Positions 33,956 through 46,062 are shown, numbered from the stretch's first letter. The stretch: DNA of 64,000 nucleotides from Capra hircus (GCF_001704415.2 NC_030811.1:3754501-3818500), one strand, 5' to 3'. Notes: generated by a model not told the origin, from the letters alone. Translations and numbers: made by a program.

Positions 33956-35066
33956 GCTAGCATTTAGAAAAATGAATGAATCACACAAGTGTCACTCATT
34001 TAAGAAAAAATAAAGAATGCGGTCTGAGTGAAAAGAAAAACACATGCATTAGAAGACACACCAGCCTTTCCAGCCTATGACGGGGCTCTCCCGGCAACAT
34101 CGGCTCCTTCCCGGGGCAGGACGCAGCTGGATGCATGACAGCGCTTCCAAGCCACGAGTTTCTGGGTCCTGATGATTTATCTTCAGGGTAAGCCATTGCT
34201 TCCCTATTCACATCTGTGATGGACTGGAATGTTGTTCGGAAAACACCCACCGACCCCGGACGCCTTTGTAGCTCTACTTCCAGCACGCCCCTAAGGCTTG
34301 TTCTGGCCAATGGACTGTGAATGGGCCTGGTGCAGGCAGAGACCTTCGAGGCATTTCCATAACCTGGCCGACCTCTTGCACCCGGGTGTCCCACCCTCTA
34401 AGAACACAGCCTGGGTAGTTGTAGCCACTTCAGCTTGGCCTCCACAACTAACACACTTGGGAGAGACTTGAATCCAACCCCTGGTTTGGAGTTAACCTCA
34501 GGGATCAGGGAACACAACGCAGAGCCTCCCAGCTGAGCCCAGGGCAGACCAGCCGCATCACGACTGACCAGCAGAAATGGGAACCTTGATGTTACGTAAG
34601 CCATGCCATTTGGGATGACGTCTATACATGCATCATGCTATATGTCACGTTCTAGCTCACTAAAACTAAAATCAAATCCATGCATGAAAAATGGAACAGC
34701 TAATGTTGGTGCTAATTGTAAGCATTTAACTTCTTTATCCAGTAGCTAGCTAAATGTCCAGCATGTCCCGGTCATCATTCTATTTTATGCTCTAGGGAAG
34801 AGGTGAATAACTAAAATGAACATAATTCTTGCCTTCAGGCAGATGATGGTCAGACTCCTCTCAGAGGAGACGGACCTGTGCTCTAAGCTACGGGGCTGGA
34901 TTGATAAGGCCATCCTTTCACGAAAAGATGTAACTGTCTCTATTTATGCTTCCTTCTGGTACATTTGCAGCCCTGGAAGTTTTATTAGAAAAGGACTGTT
35001 AGAAGCGTAGACCACAAATGTGTTCCTAATAATGGTCTAGTTATTGACTGTAGAAGCAGGAAAAGC
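33956..35066. other. Unassigned upstream flank
   Basis: No gene recognised. 34.2-34.4 kb may hold an old repeat ('gttctggccaatggactgtg') that I cannot name. Confidence 0.4.
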
Positions 35067-35175
35067 ATCAGTTCAGTTCAGTTCAGCCGCTCAGTCGCGT
35101 CCGACTCTGCGATCCCGTGAATCGCAGCACGCAGGGCCTCCCTGTCCATCACGAAGAGCATGTTCAGCCCCGAAT
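35067..35175 (-). mobile_element. BovB/BovA 3' tail fragment
   Basis: Three GTTCA units (reverse of the ACTGA tail), then 'gccgctcagtcgcgtccgac' and 'cctccctgtccatcacg'. Truncated early. Confidence 0.85.
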
Positions 35176-35180
35176 CACAG

Positions 35181-35372
35181 AGGCTCTCAAAGAATCACAC
35201 CTGGACCAGGCACAAAAGGAACATCTAGAAATCTGTGAGGATGTGAATTCTGGGTCCCGTTCCAAACCTACTGAATCAGAAATTCAGGCTGGGCCCGGTT
35301 ATCTGTAATTTTAATAAGCCCACCAGGTAGGTCTGATGAGCGCTAGAGTTTGAAAAACAAGCTGCACTAGAA
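35181..35372 (-). mobile_element. MER5A-like hAT transposon fragment
   Basis: Matches MER5A in the order 'gaggctctcaaagaatcac', 'ctggaccaggcac', 'cctactgaatcagaaattc', 'gttatctgtaattttaataag', 'gctagagtttgaaaaacaag'. Non-autonomous ancient DNA transposon. The orientation label is tentative. Confidence 0.75.
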
Positions 35373-37499
35373 TAATCCCTAGAGCATGTTTCTAAACGGC
35401 ACCCAGGTGAGCCGAGCAAGTCTCAGAATGTTTGTTGATTTTCAGGAAATGGCTTACTCATTTAAAACACAGAACAGGCATTCTCCAGAGGGCAAGAATT
35501 TTTCCAGAATGAACAAAGGCCGGTCTTTCTCACTTAAAGGGGGGTTATCTTGACAGTTCCTTCAAAGCCAAAATATGCAGTCAGCCACAAAAGTGTCTCT
35601 GTGGCCAAAAGCAGACACCGACTCTACGGTCAAAGCTAAGATCCATTCCTGTCGGGGCTCATCTCGGAGAGATTTTGATTCTGTACCTGAGCCGACAGTC
35701 TCACCCATCTTGCCAGAATATACGCAGTTTGGCAGACAAGCTCTGCAGAATTTCAAGAAACCAAACACCTTATTTTCAAAAATTGATTTCATTAAAAATC
35801 CTCAGTGCCTCTGGTTTAGACTCATTGCTTTTTTAATGCAAAAAAAAAAGAGAGAAATAAAATGAATTAAAAATCAATGAAGTTAATAAACATGTTCAGC
35901 TTGAAAACCAACTTTTTATGAACTTAACTTTCCTGAATCTACTCCTTTAGGACACATTAAGGTATTCAATATAAAACCCATTTTTTTTTCACCATCACTT
36001 AAATTTCCTCCAAATTTCCATGCAACATACTTAAAATTTTAAAATAGGCTGATGCAACTTTAGGTGGTTCGTTTTTGTTAAATTGTAATACATTCTCTGA
36101 CCTACATGTACATGGTTAATATTTATGGCTAATCATTACTGTACACACACAATAGATCCTATGAAGTATGGGAACTAACCCTGAGGAATAAAATAAACTT
36201 CAAGCCTGGTGCTCTGTATCTTCACAGGGCCTTGAGCAAATAAATACAAGAGATATCAATGCAAAACCCTGGTTCCTGCATATAAGCCATGTCAGATATG
36301 AGTGCAGAGGACTCTCATTAATGAAAACAGATTATATTAGGGCAATAAAACTAAAATAAGGCCACTCATTTGCTTCACATGGGTAATTCAATTCACTGTG
36401 CACTGTAACTCTATCAACTCCGCTATACCCATCTCTGACCAATTTCCTTCTCATAAAAGGGAGAAATAGGCTTGTCTATACTACTAATTGCATTTCAGAT
36501 CATTTTAATTTGGAACTCAAAAACAGTAATTCTCCTAACAATCGCTTATATTTATATTCTGCTTGACAGGTAAACAGAAATTGCCTGTTGGCTAAATAAA
36601 TCCATGAGTTACAAAAGCCTGCAATTTGAACAGATTTTTCCTCACTCACAGCAAAACCAGTGTTGACTCTCTGCTCCCAATAGCGTGAGGTGGGTCCTAT
36701 TGATTCCTAGATTGAGCCTGGAGTCTCTGCCACTACCTCATCGTCCCTGTTGCACCCAGAATCCCTACCATGACTTTCTTTGTAAGTCGGCACTATCCAG
36801 ATCGCATCATTGTCACAGGACATTTTCAGGCTTCACGAGAAAGGATGAATAAATGGAGGCTTTCAAGGGACTCTGATTCTGAGCTGCCTTCTGGTAAAGA
36901 AGCTGCCCATAGAGCAGCTATATGGATATCTGTGTTCTAGCACTCTTTTATTCCTCTCTCTCTAAGACCTCTGACATACACAACCTCAGCGCAACTCTAA
37001 ATGAGATGTAAATGGTTGGTTGCGATCTAAATGAATTCTGAGTTTCCAAATTGAGCTATTCAAATTCATAAGAGAAATATCTTCCTTGAGAACTTAATAG
37101 ACTCAGAGAAAAATATTTTATGATTATTCAATCCAAATATATGGTGGTGGAATAGAATACAAAATTTGTGACTGTGCTAAGACAGAGAGTAAGACTTTAA
37201 ATAAGTTAACAACAGACCCTCAAGGTGGGATCCCTGTGGCATGATGGGCACTCTCATGGAAAAACTTGGACCAAGAACTGGTCTAACCTCATACCCACTG
37301 ATTACATCTGTATTTTATTGTTTTCCAATCAAATAAGATGAACAACTTCACAGACAGCCACTGATTCCCTGGCAAAGCAGGCGGTCTGTTTGGATTTCTC
37401 CGCATGACAAAAACAGTCCCTTGACGTGATGGCGCTTCAGAGCACAGACCAACTCAGTGGATAAGCCACTAGCCCTGGGTCTCCGCCCATGCACGCGTG
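35373..37499. other. Repeat-poor, AT-rich upstream flank
   Basis: About 2.1 kb with no recognised repeat. A 96-codon plus-strand ATG frame at 35,575-35,865 overlaps a 76-codon minus frame; neither shows a domain. The lack of young insertions contrasts with the flanks. Confidence 0.4.
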
Positions 37500-37704
37500 C
37501 ATGCTCAGTCGCTCAGTCGTGTCTGACTCTTTGTGACCCCATGGACTGTAGTCCACCAGGCTCCTCTGTCCATGGGACTTCCCAGGTAAGGATACTGGAA
37601 TGGGTTGCATGTCCTCCTCCAGGGGATCCTCCTGACCCAAGGTCCAACCTGCACCTCCTGCAGTGCAGGTGAATTCTTCACTACTGAGCCACCAGGGAAG
37701 CCCT
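37500..37704 (-). mobile_element. Bov-tA SINE
   Basis: Minus-strand full-length copy: 'ctcagtcgctcagtcgtgtc' at the left and the head 'tgagccaccagggaagccc' at the right. Confidence 0.92.
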
Positions 37705-39038
37705 CCCTGCCTTTGGTCTCTGCTTCTGATTAAAGTGGAAGGATGGTGATTTCCTAGGCCAACTGGCAACAGCTCCAGGAAGAGAATGGAAGCAAGTGTT
37801 CCACAGATTCTGCCGTCTCCCTTTGATGCCATTGATCTTTGTAGGAAAAAAATCATCACTAAGACAAATGCAATTCTGGTTTTATAGTTCCTGGACCATA
37901 TCTTATTGTTTCCCTGTAAGATACTGGCCACATTAAAGAGTTCTCTGAAGATATATCTCATTGCTTATTTACTTAAAAGAACCCTTAGGTTTGTATTACA
38001 CTTTTTACTGGGAAAAGGCTGGATATTATTCATTACATTAGTGCTTTGGAGAAAGAAAGAGCTTTGTTTATTTTCCAGAGGAAATTACAGAAAAGTTACA
38101 CTCCCATTCTTTCCCACTTTCTGACCATCTCCTCTTAATTTAAGGAATTTCTGTCCTAAAATTAAGGGTGCCTCCTTGGCTAAAGATATATAAAAAACTT
38201 TCAGAGTGGCATTGGAAAGAGTTTTTTCCCCTCCTGGATAGAGGATAGTGGCGTGAGGAAGGACCACTTCCTTCTCCCCACAGCATCGTCCCTCTAGTTC
38301 ACTGTCTCTGGACACAGTTGTATGAGACCTGAAAGGCAAGGAGCTACTGCAGCCTCTTTGTGGCCATGAGGAAAGAGTCAACTGCCTGCACTGATGTACA
38401 CAAAGAACCCCAACAGAATGGAGCTAGTAAACTAAACCAGAACAGTCCCCCAGTTAGAAACCCCTGTTTCACCCTCTTTCAGTAGGAATAGCTACTCAGC
38501 CCAAAGTGCTGCTAACAGACACAGTCAGACCCCTGACTCGTCTTCAGTGGCTCTTTGAATGAGGAGAATTCACTAAGTATTGGTTTTCTCATCTACAGCA
38601 TGAAGATGATAAGAGAGGCTACTCCTATCAGCTTTATCTACAACACAGGGCTCCTGAGCGGTTCCAATCCATTGCTTTTATGAGAGAAAACAGAAACTTC
38701 TTATATATACCTAATCTTTGGGAGAACAGGGGCTGCCTATAGTTCATCCTCTACGAGAAACATCACTGAGCTTTTTCATCTGATTCTTTCTTGTTGTTGT
38801 CCATGACTCTGGATTTGGACTTTTTGTTGATTTTGACAGCTTCTTCCACCTAGAGTACTTGATGGAAAATATTTTTCAATTATCAAAAGCCTGAGTGAGC
38901 CTCCTGGATTAGCAACTCTGTGTATTATCACATATATGCTTGATGCTTCCTCATTCCACAAGGAGAGGACAACAGAGGATTTGTGATTGGAATCCTCCTA
39001 GAGTCTGCTCTACGAGCCTCTCTCTGTGAAAGAAAGTG
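37705..39038. other. Unassigned upstream flank
   Basis: No gene or repeat recognised. Confidence 0.4.
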
Positions 39039-39190
39039 AAGTGTTAATCGCTCAGTCATGATTCTCCAGGCAAGAATACTGGGGTGGGTAGCCATGCCCT
39101 TCTCCAGGGGCTCTTCCTGACCCAGGGATCGAACCTAGGTCTCCTGCCTCGCAGGCAGATTCTTTACCACCTGAACCACCAGGGAAGCCC
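39039..39190 (-). mobile_element. Bov-tA SINE with internal deletion
   Basis: Minus-strand copy in which 'ttaatcgctcagtcatg' joins directly to 'attctccaggcaagaatac'. About 60 bases of the BovA body are missing. The head is intact ('ctgaaccaccagggaagccc'). Confidence 0.88.
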
Positions 39191-39202
39191 AACGAGAGAA
39201 GC

Positions 39203-39345
39203 AGCTATTGTGGTTTTTGTTTTTCCCTTTCTTTTAGCTGCACTGCACAGCATGTGGGATCTTAGTTCCCCAACTAGGAATCAAACCTGCCACCACTGCA
39301 ACGGAAGCTTAGAGGCTTAATCACTGGACTGACAGGGAAATGCAG
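39203..39345 (-). mobile_element. CHR-type SINE (cetartiodactyl)
   Basis: Plus reading 'ttttagctgcactgcacagc', 'gtgggatcttagttccccaa', 'aatcaaacctgccaccactg', 'taatcactggactgacaggga' is the reverse of a tRNA-derived CHR SINE shared with whales and other cetartiodactyls. Confidence 0.85.
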
Positions 39346-39351
39346 TGCAGA

Positions 39352-39566
39352 AAAGCTATGACTGACCTAGGACAGCACATTAAAAAGCAGACATTACTTT
39401 GCTAACAAAGGTCCATCTAGTCAAAGCGATGGTTTTTTCAGTACTTATGTATGGATGTGAAAGTTGGATTATAAATAAAGCTGAGCACCGAAGAATTGAT
39501 GCTTTTGAACAGTGGTGTGGAGAAGACCCTTGAGAGTCCCTTGGACAACAAGGAGATCCAACCAGT
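39352..39566 (+). mobile_element. BovB LINE 3' end, part 1
   Basis: BovB from 'gaaaagctatgactgacc' to 'gatccaaccagtcc'. Interrupted by a minus-strand SINE piece and resumed at 39,691. Confidence 0.92.
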
Positions 39567-39690
39567 CCAGGCAAGAGTACTGGAGTGGGTTGCCATTTCC
39601 TCCTCCAGGGGATCTTCCCAACCCAGGGGTTGAACCCAGGTCTCCCGCATTGGAGGCAGACGCTCTACCCACTGAACCACCAGGGAAGCC
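39567..39690 (-). mobile_element. 3'-truncated Bov-tA SINE inside BovB
   Basis: Only the tRNA-related head and first half of a minus-strand Bov-tA are present ('aggcaagagtactggagtgg' to 'accaccagggaagcct'). The BovB-derived 3' end that normally primes integration is missing, and no target duplication is visible. Confidence 0.85.
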
Positions 39691-39985
39691 TTGAAGGAAA
39701 TCAGTCCTGAATGTTCATTGGAAGGCCTGATGCTGAAGCTGAAACTCCAATACTTTGGCCACCTGATGCGAAGAGTTGACTTATTGGAAAAGATCCTGAT
39801 GCTGGGAAAGATTGAAGGCGGGAGGAGAAGGGGACACAGAGAATGAGATGTTTGGATGGCAACACTGACTCAATGGACATGAATTTGAGCAAGCTCCGGG
39901 AGATGGTGAAGGACAGAGAGGCCTGGCGCGCTGCAGTGCATGGGGTTGCAGAGGTGGACACGACTGAGCAACTGAACGGACTGAA
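39691..39985 (+). mobile_element. BovB LINE 3' end, part 2
   Basis: Resumes 'tgaaggaaatcagtcctgaa' and runs to 'gagcaactgaacggactga'. BovB bases equal to 'atcc' are replaced at the SINE junction. Confidence 0.92.
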
Positions 39986-40370
39986 AGCCTTTCATTCACG
40001 TGGCGTGAAGAAACATGTTCTGTGAGATATTCTCTATCTAGGGTTGATAAAGCCAGAGAGAAGTAGTGTGGATCCAAAACAGGGACGGGAGAAGGGAAGA
40101 AAGAATCATTGCTTTACCAAATGAAATCATAATATTATAATTTTTGTGTAGATCAGCACGCTATACTCAAACTATGCTCCAATAGGCAGTTTCTTTGCCT
40201 CAAAGAGGCTCCTAAGAGACAAACTTTGACTTGGCACCAGAAGAACCCATTTAGAACCCATGCAACCAGGGCTGCTGTAAGCTGAAAAATGGTGGGCTTG
40301 GAATCCTCTAGCCCACAGGAGGAGGGGGGCAGGCTGTGCCCCATGCAGGCAGGGCATGTGTTCTGGGCAC
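39986..40370. other. Unassigned upstream flank
   Basis: No repeat or gene recognised; minus-strand frames at 40.15-40.36 kb are not protein-like. Confidence 0.4.
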
Positions 40371-40381
40371 TAGGAACCAGT

Positions 40382-40502
40382 GAAAGTTACAGTGCAAGTC
40401 TCTCAGTCACGTCTGACTCTTTGCAACTCCAAGGACCATACAGTCCATGGAATTCTCCAGGCCAGAATACTGGAGTGGGTAGCCTTTCCCTCCTCCAGGG
40501 GA
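40382..40502 (-). mobile_element. Short Bov-tA/BovA SINE with target duplication
   Basis: Minus-strand piece with the BovA 3' end ('caagtctctcagtcacgtc') and body, 5' truncated at 'ctcctccagggg'. ACTAGGAACCAG flanks it at about 40,370-40,381 and 40,502-40,513, a clear 12-base target duplication. Confidence 0.92.
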
Positions 40503-40513
40503 CTAGGAACCAG

Positions 40514-43252
40514 AGTAATGGTCAAAAATACAAGGAAAGACATTCCAGCTCCAATGGACATATAGAACTTTGCATTCAGAATATCTGGGAAGAAACTTAG
40601 TATACATACATGTTTTTAATAATTTACAAAATCAAGCTCTGGAGTTGCCTTTTGGAATTGCTTTGCATCTTAATCAAGCCTACAGAGGCAGTGCTAAAAG
40701 GGAGTGGGTTATACATTTTGCTCCAGGTTGATCAGCCTCCTGTTTATCAAAGGCAAGGAGCAGTAATATTTCAGATAACTTTTTTTTTCTTTGCAGAACT
40801 TGGAGTTGAGGGAAGAAAGCCAGAAAACCAGGTTCATAAAGTGCATGCGTTCCCTTCATCTTGCAGCCTGTTTTGATTGTTTGGATCTTGCTCATTGTTT
40901 GCCCTGCGTTTCGATCCAGGGGACGGAAAGAACACAAGGAAAATAAATACATTTCTCACAGTCTCATGGGCCTCTCTTTTATTTTCATTTCTTCTCACAG
41001 CTTCTCCTCCCAGTCCTTCCACACCAAAAGCACCCTCGTGACAGCATCCTTGCCATTTCAAAACAGCTCGGCACATCCTGTTCACCTACAGCTGTTTATT
41101 TCAATAACCCTTTGATGGATTCAATCAACCCTCAAAATGGAAGCAACACAACAAACAACTGAAAAGAAAGCAGAACACGATTTTGAGCACACAGAGAGCA
41201 GCTCCGAGCTTGACGCTGCCGCTTGAGGGTGCTGTGGGAGTTCAGAAAGGCAAGCTGTGCTCAGCCCTGGATGGCTAGGGCAGCCCTTCATTCCATCACA
41301 CCATTTCTGCATTCAACTGATCACACAGGAAACGGGGCAGCCTCTTAGAAGACTTTTTGTTTCCTAGGAAAAGGAAGACTGCTGTTTTGTTTTCATGCTT
41401 TAAATGTTTTAAAAGCTTTCAGAAACCTAAAATTGGGTCAAAATGAACCATGACTCTGTCTTCATTTGTTGAAGATTCAGATATTCTGGGGAGAGGGCAG
41501 TGGGCACAATAATGAGCTGAATTCCCATTTATCATGGAGAACAGAAAGACTGATGGGTTTGTGTGCCAAGAATTTCATGGCACAGGAGGGGTCCTGGATC
41601 CCCTGTGGTCTTTTTTATCCACTAGACCCTCAGTATATGGGATACCGAATTGGCATGAGTGACGTCAGAGCAGCATTGAAGCTATTGAGAGGCAGTGATG
41701 GACTGGATTATAAACAAGCATTATTTGGCCTAGATCGGCTTATTCCATCTATCACTTTCTCCTTCTCCCTCCAGGTATAAAGAAACCCAGAGAGCAGAAG
41801 CAATGCTGTGATAGCTGACATCCTTTCCAAAAAATATGTGAAATGAATTCAGCACCTCGGAGAGCAGCCTGGCAACAATTAGGTCTGCACAAGTCTTTGT
41901 GGAAATATGAACGTTATGATCTTTGAAAAATTATTCATTAATTTCAAAAATACTTCTTTACAATTTACTTTCAGTCAGGTTTTAATACATGCATGTCTTC
42001 ATACACACAAGCAATCTCAGAAGCTAGGACATCGGTAGGTCCATTGATACCTGCAAATGAACTCGATTTATTTGTAAACTTTCCATCCTTGAAGAGTTTT
42101 GTTTCTGAATGGTAATAGAGTCAATTGAAGGCAAGCTTTATAACCATATGTTTTACATGCATCATAGTGTTTAATAATTTTTTTAAGTCCTGTGGTGTGG
42201 CTATTACCAAGATGGGATTCCAACTGAGGGGGACACTCTGCAGGAACATCCCCACTATGTTTCTGTCCACGCTGTCATTTTGATGAGCTGTGCACTAAAG
42301 CACATCTCAGGAAGATGTCAAATTGAATTTCCAGATGGCATAATCATAACCTTACTTCAAAGTCCAGCTCAACAGTGCATCCAGTGATTTTCCCGAAGTT
42401 ACTAATTGTCCTGCTGGATCGTCATGACATCTCCAAGTACTTGCCTTAAAAGCACATCACGCTCTGTCTTGTGCTTCATTCATTTATTCACCCAACACAC
42501 ATTACAGAGCCTTAATATGGCTGACCATGTCTAATCTCCCCCATCAGATGTTCCTTAAGATATGCGTCTAACTGAGGTTCAAGCGAAGAACTCTGTTGCA
42601 TACAGATAAGATGCTCAAATTAGAGGAAAGTTCATTTAAGCCCCAATTATCTACACAGTCTTCACAGAGGTGGTCTTCTGGAAGATACTGCGTTGGAGTC
42701 AGTTGGGAGATGCTCTGATTGGTGACTGCTGAGACCCCAGTGATATAAAGACATGATAAAAAGGTTCACAGTAGCACCTTTCAGAAATGACGGACCATAA
42801 TCCATAGGTAGGCCATGCTGGTTATGAAATCAGTGTATGATTTTAAAGGAGAATGTGAAAACCTACCGCTCTGTGTGTCCTCTTCCTGCAGGCATGCTGG
42901 GCTCCTCCCAGTGTTGGGTACCTGCCTTGAGTCTCCTGGCCCAGAGTACAAGCTCCTTGAGAGGAGAAACTGCTTCCATTTCCTTTACTGACTGTACCAG
43001 TGTCTATTGCAGTGCTTGGAACACTGGACACGAACAGTGAACATTGGTCAAAGGAATGCAAAGGTCTGAAACAACTACAGTAGAGGCGTGGCAGACAGGT
43101 CTTGGTTGTCTATCATATCGAAGGTCCACGGAAGCAAGTTTAGCGTTTCCCTGAATGTATCAATATGTACTGGGGGATGGCTCCTAACACCCTAGTGTTT
43201 GTCCAAGTCTCTATTTGTCCAAAGCAAATAGAGAAAGACAAATAATTTGATA
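40514..43252. other. Unassigned upstream flank
   Basis: About 2.7 kb with no gene and no confident repeat. The 104-codon plus frame at 41,466-41,780 lacks an ATG start and any domain. Confidence 0.4.
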
Positions 43253-43885
43253 TCCACCAAGCAAATTGCCAATATCCATTGGATCACCAAAAAAGCAAGA
43301 GAATACAGAAAAACATCTACTTTTGCTTTATTATTTGTGCCAAAGCCTTTGACTGTGTGGATCACAACAAACTGTGGGAAATTCTTACAGAGGTGGGAAT
43401 ACCAGATCACCTGACCTGCCTCCTGAGAAATCTGTATGCAGGTCAAGAACAACGACTGGTTCCAAATTGGGAAAGGAGTACGTCAAGGCTGTATATTGTC
43501 ACCCTGCTTATTTAACTTATATGTAGACTACATTATGCAAAATGCTGGGCTGGATGAGGCACAAGCTGGAATCAAGATTGCCGGGAGAAATATCAATAAC
43601 CTCAGATATGCAGATGACACCACCCTTACAGCAGAAAGCAAAAAAGAATTAAAGAGCCTCTTGATGAAAGTGAAAAAAGAGAATGAAAAAGCCGGCTTAA
43701 AACTCAACATTCAAAAACTAAGATCATGGCATCCAGCCCCATCAATTCATGGCAAATAGATGGGAAAACAATGGAAACAGTGAGAAACTTTATTTTGTGG
43801 GGCTCCAAAATTACTGCAGATGGTGACTGCAGTGATGAAATTAAAAGATGCTTGCTCCTTGGAAGACAAGCTATGACAAACTTAG
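43253..43885 (+). mobile_element. BovB LINE, decayed reverse transcriptase segment
   Basis: Contains remnants of RTE-type reverse transcriptase: AKAFDCVDHNKLWEIL, then after a deletion and frame change GVRQGCILSPCLFNLYVDY, and the catalytic box as RYADDTTL at about 43,604-43,627. About 30 bases around 43,445 are missing relative to the usual BovB, and stops occur further on. Not active. Confidence 0.95.
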
Positions 43886-44030
43886 CTGCTGCTGCTGCTA
43901 AGTTGCTTCAGTTGTGTCCAACTCTGGGCAATCCCAGAGACACCAGCCCACTAGGCTCCTCTGTCTCTGGGATTCTCCAGGCAAGAATACTGGAGTGGGT
44001 TGCCATTTCCTTCTCCAATGCATTCATGCA
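43886..44030 (-). mobile_element. BOV-A2 monomer SINE inserted in BovB
   Basis: Minus-strand BOV-A2 unit: (GCT)n at the left, 'ggttgccatttccttctcc' and 'aatgcattcatgca' at the right. TGACAAACTTAG before and TGACAAACATAG after form a near-perfect 12-base target duplication. Confidence 0.93.
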
Positions 44031-44541
44031 TGACAAACATAGGCAGCATATTAAAAGGCAGAGACGTTACTTTGCTGACAAAGGTCTGTCTAGTCAAAGC
44101 TTTGTTTTTTACAGTAGTCATGTGTAGATGTGAGAGTTGGACTGCAAAGAAAGCTGAGCACCAAAGAATTGATGTTTTTGAACTGTGGTGTTGGAAAAGA
44201 CTGTTAGAGTCCCTTGGACTGCAAGAAGACCCAACCAGTCAATCCTAAAAGAAATCAGTCCTGAATACTCACTAGAAGGGCTGATGCTGAAACTGAAACT
44301 CCAATACTTTGGCCACCTGATGCAAAGAAGTGACTCACTGGAAAAGACACTGATGCTGGGAAAGACTGAAGGCAGGAGGGGACAACAGAGGATGAGATGG
44401 TTGGATGGCATCACCAACTTGATGGATATGAGTTTGAGCAAGCTCTGGGAGTTGGTGATGGACAGGGAAGCCTGGTGTGCTGCAGTCCATGGGGTCACAA
44501 AGAGTCGGACATGACTGAGTGACTGAACTGAACTGAACTGA
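44031..44541 (+). mobile_element. BovB LINE 3' end, continuation
   Basis: Continues the element from 'tgacaaacataggcagcata' to the 'ctgaactgaactgaactgaa' tail. With 43,253-43,885 it forms the longest BovB copy fully inside the window. Confidence 0.95.
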
Positions 44542-44644
44542 AGCAAAACCTCTGGGTATGCCTGTTCTCAAGATAGGTCTTCTCGTAATTCAAGGAAATG
44601 CACTTGTTGCACCAGGGCCGGGTAGTCACTTTACCTGCTAGTTG

Positions 44645-44755
44645 CTGTGTGGTCGCTCAATTGCGTCCAGCGCGCTGTAGCCCCATGGACTGTGGCCCGT
44701 CAGGCTTCTCTGTCCATGGCATTTCCCAGGCAAGAACACTGGAGTGGGTTACCTC
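44645..44755 (-). mobile_element. BovA/Bov-tA SINE fragment
   Basis: Minus-strand piece: 'tgtggtcgctcaattgcgtcc' to 'gaacactggagtgggttacc'. Both ends truncated. Confidence 0.85.
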
Positions 44756-45102
44756 TGAATAGCCTTCATAGCCTTCAGGAATGAACACATCTTTCATACA
44801 GAGGAGGTTTAATAGTGTGAAGAGGGAAAAGCCTTTCCTTTCAGATTTCTGTTTGTTTTAGTGGCAAATAATTTATCTTTAGTGGGTAATGGAAATGTAT
44901 CCTAGAGAAACTAATATTGCACAATGCCACTTAAAACAGGTATTATATAAATCTCTCCAGTGTGGTTTATCTATCCAAAATGGAATTAATACCATTGCTA
45001 AGAAGCCAATGTACTATTCCCATATTATGAAGCTAACTGATTTCTTATATATACTAGCGGTGTCAAGTGTTTAGTTATTCACTTACACATTCATCTATTG
45101 CT
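44756..45102. other. Unassigned upstream flank
   Basis: AT-rich, nothing recognised. Confidence 0.4.
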
Positions 45103-45362
45103 GTCGTTTGCTCCCTAAGTCGTGTCTGACTCTTGGTGACCCCGTGGACTGCAGCACACCAGGCCGCCCTGTCTTTTACCACGTCCTGAAGCTTGCTCAA
45201 ATTCATGTCCGTTGTATCAGTGATGCCATCCAACCATCTCATCCTCTGTCATCCCCTTCTCCTCCTACCCTCAATTTTTCCCAGCATCAGGGTCTTTTCA
45301 AATGAGTCAGCTCTTTGCCTCAGGTGGCCAAAGTATTGGGCTCCAGTGTCAGCATCAGTCAT
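45103..45362 (-). mobile_element. BovB 3' end fragment
   Basis: Minus-strand, about 260 bases ('aagtcgtgtctgactcttgg' to 'tccagtgtcagcatcagtc'). Confidence 0.9.
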
Positions 45363-45863
45363 TAAATAATTTTAAAAGAGTAAATGTTGACAATTATAGC
45401 AACAATGATGCATTTTTGAAAGCTCGATAAAGATTTGCTGGAAGGGCTCCCTGTGAGCTTTGGAGAAATACATGTGGCTCCAGGCCAGAGCCTCTGGATA
45501 AGCCTGCTCTGTGGTCCTGGGAGTCTCTGACTATTGGTCTCAAACAACGATTCTGTCTCAGTGAACACTTGAGCACACTCGCAGGGAAAATGAATTTGTA
45601 GAATGTAAACCGACTGAAATCTTTCCTCCAAGGAATCTGTCAGGGTCAATATTGGTCACAGTCAGCTACCCCTCTCCTCTCTGGCGCCTGTCATCCCACC
45701 AACTTCAAAGTGGCTCAAACACAGTTCACTGCTGATATTGTTATTAACATGATTTTTCACTGAGCCTAGAGAGCTCCAAATGTTTGCATTAAGATGCACA
45801 GATCTAAATCAACCTTGAACTTGAAAGACTAAGAAATATGCAACAAATAACACTATAGTTTTG
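45363..45863. other. Unassigned upstream flank
   Basis: No gene or repeat recognised. Confidence 0.4.
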
Positions 45864-46062
45864 AAAAGTTAGTCATTCAGTTGTGTCCGGCTCTTTGTGA
45901 TCCTGTAGCCTGCCAGGCTCCTCTGTCCATGGGATTCTCCAGGCAAGAGTACTGGAGTGGGTTGCCATTTCCTTCTCCAGGGGAGCTTCCCCACCCAGGT
46001 ACTGAACCTGGGTCTCCTGCATTGCAGGCAGATTCTTACCATTTGAGACACCAGGGAAGCTT
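45864..46062 (-). mobile_element. Bov-tA SINE
   Basis: Minus-strand copy from 'agtcattcagttgtgtccgg' to 'gacaccagggaagct', with the head partly degraded. Confidence 0.91.

Noticed and set aside
35575..35865. A 96-codon plus-strand ATG frame considered as a small gene
   Set aside because: No recognisable domain, an overlapping open frame on the other strand, and no splice or polyadenylation context that I could support; kept only as part of the repeat-poor block.
43436..43759. A 107-codon frame with a YADD motif, considered as an active reverse transcriptase
   Set aside because: Part of a truncated, frameshifted BovB LINE with a missing segment and a nested SINE; no complete catalytic domain.
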